Positions 13,461-14,122 of a DNA stretch of 14,122 nt are shown here, piece by piece. Where the stretch lies: positions 1-14,122 of the forward strand of contig JADFPK010000021.1 in NCBI GenBank assembly GCA_022562375.1. Direction: 5' to 3'. The position numbers were made by a program, and so were the translations under genes. Position 1 is the first letter of the stretch. Each line of letters opens with the position of its first letter. The notes beneath the pieces are model-generated. The model ran no database searches. It was not told the origin of the DNA and worked only from the letters and a program-made list of their open reading frames with translations. The DNA is from Pseudomonadota bacterium (GTDB lineage: Bacteria; Pseudomonadota; Alphaproteobacteria; SMXQ01).

Positions 13461-14122
13461 ATGGAAGCTGACGTCGAACGGGACGCGATGGAATTCGACG
13501 TCGTCGTCGTCGGCGCCGGCCCGTCGGGATTGTCCGCCGCCATCCGCCTCAAGCAACTGGCAAGGCAAGCGGGCCGCGATCTATCCGTCTGCGTCCTCGA
13601 GAAAGGCTCGGAGGTCGGCGCCCATATCCTTTCGGGCGCGGTGCTCGAGCCGCGCGCGCTGGATGAGCTGTTGCCCGGCTGGAAGGAGATGGACGCGCCG
13701 CTCAACACCCCGGCGACGGAAGACCGGTTCCTGTTATTGACGGCGAGGCGGGCGTTGCGCCTGCCGACCCCGCCCGGGATGGGCAATCGGGGCAATTACA
13801 TCATCAGCCTCGGCAATCTCTGCCGCTGGCTCGCCGCCCAGGCCGAGGCGCTGGGGGTCGAGATCTATCCAGGCTTCGCCGCTTCGCGCGCCCTGTTCGA
13901 CGACGATGGCGCCGTCAAGGGGGTGGCGACCGGCGATAGGGGCATCGGGCGCGACGGCGGGCGCGGCGCCAACTACCAGCCGGGCATCGATCTTATCGCC
14001 CGCCAGACCCTGCTGGCCGAGGGCTGCCACGGCTCCCTGACCAAGACACTGATTGCGCGTTTCGGCCTCGATGACGGCGCCGATCCCCAGACCTACGGCA
14101 TCGGCATCAAGGAGCTGTGGGA
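13461..14122 (+). CDS. electron transfer flavoprotein-ubiquinone oxidoreductase, 3' end outside window
   Basis: Inner-membrane-associated flavoprotein that passes electrons from reduced ETF to ubiquinone, linking fatty-acid and amino-acid acyl-CoA dehydrogenases to the respiratory chain. The first 220 residues are visible. The FAD-binding dinucleotide fold is EFDVVVVGAGPSGLSAAIRL (from residue 11), followed by VLEKGSEVGAHILSGAVLEP, NYIISLGNLCRWLAAQAEAL and the second FAD-contact segment LLAEGCHGSLTKTLI, all typical of ETF-QO. The 4Fe-4S cysteines lie near the C-terminus and are not in the window. The ATG at 13461 follows a run of seven G and a short spacer; an ATG at 13449 is in frame and would add four residues. 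It is divergent from the glycosylase gene with a 77-bp gap that must hold both promoters, none of which I can define with confidence. Confidence 0.93.
   Translation, partial: MEADVERDAMEFDVVVVGAGPSGLSAAIRLKQLARQAGRDLSVCVLEKGSEVGAHILSGAVLEPRALDELLPGWKEMDAPLNTPATEDRFLLLTARRALRLPTPPGMGNRGNYIISLGNLCRWLAAQAEALGVEIYPGFAASRALFDDDGAVKGVATGDRGIGRDGGRGANYQPGIDLIARQTLLAEGCHGSLTKTLIARFGLDDGADPQTYGIGIKELW

Noticed and set aside
1..14122. CRISPR arrays, rRNA or tRNA genes
   Set aside because: No regularly spaced direct repeats and no tRNA-like cloverleaf or rRNA segments were seen on reading; no covariance search was possible.

Overview
This is a GC-rich window that looks like the chromosome of an alphaproteobacterium, probably Rhodospirillales or a relative. 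The grounds are the uvrD/PcrA-type helicase, prmA and a large aminopeptidase P, the divergent pair of a family-4-like uracil-DNA glycosylase and ETF-ubiquinone oxidoreductase, a small DUF1127-like protein, and the codon style. Taxonomy is inferred from gene content, not from a marker search.

Layout. (1) 1-1053: the 3' part of a gene for an OLD-like ATPase/TOPRIM nuclease, visibly less GC-rich than the rest and running off the left edge. (2) 1050-1547, minus strand: two small genes, one for a membrane protein and one for a basic protein, ending tail-to-tail with the nuclease gene. Together these look like accessory or island DNA. (3) 1759-4937: core genes uvrD/pcrA and prmA in tandem. (4) 4978-5953, minus strand: a complete ParE/RelE toxin with its RHH antitoxin, then a BrnA antitoxin whose BrnT toxin gene survives only as a 3' stump. 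(5) About 5985-6186: a short plus-strand ORF followed by a good intrinsic terminator. (6) 6231-6512, minus: a DUF1127-like small protein. (7) 6794-8860: aminopeptidase P with an extra N-terminal region. (8) 8871-9212, minus: an unrecognised small acidic protein. (9) 9465-12044: a membrane sensor histidine kinase (TM-sensor-TM-HAMP-PAS-HisKA-HATPase) without an adjacent response regulator. (10) About 12065-12478: the remnant of a group II intron reverse transcriptase. (11) 12490-13383, minus: a uracil-DNA glycosylase of family-4 type that keeps only two of the four usual Fe-S cysteines. (12) 13461-14122: the 5' part of the ETF-QO gene, running off the right edge.

How it fits together. The core genes serve DNA repair (helicase, glycosylase), translation (L11 methylation), peptide turnover (aminopeptidase P), signalling (histidine kinase) and electron transfer from acyl-CoA dehydrogenases to ubiquinone (ETF-QO). 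Between them lie accessory insertions: the OLD-like nuclease cluster, the toxin-antitoxin block between prmA and pepP, and the intron scar beside the glycosylase gene. I did not find a clearly new multi-gene system. The items most worth following up are the decapitated brnT upstream of an intact brnA, the cysteine-depleted glycosylase, the truncated intron, and the OLD-like nuclease at the edge, whose partner genes may lie outside the window.
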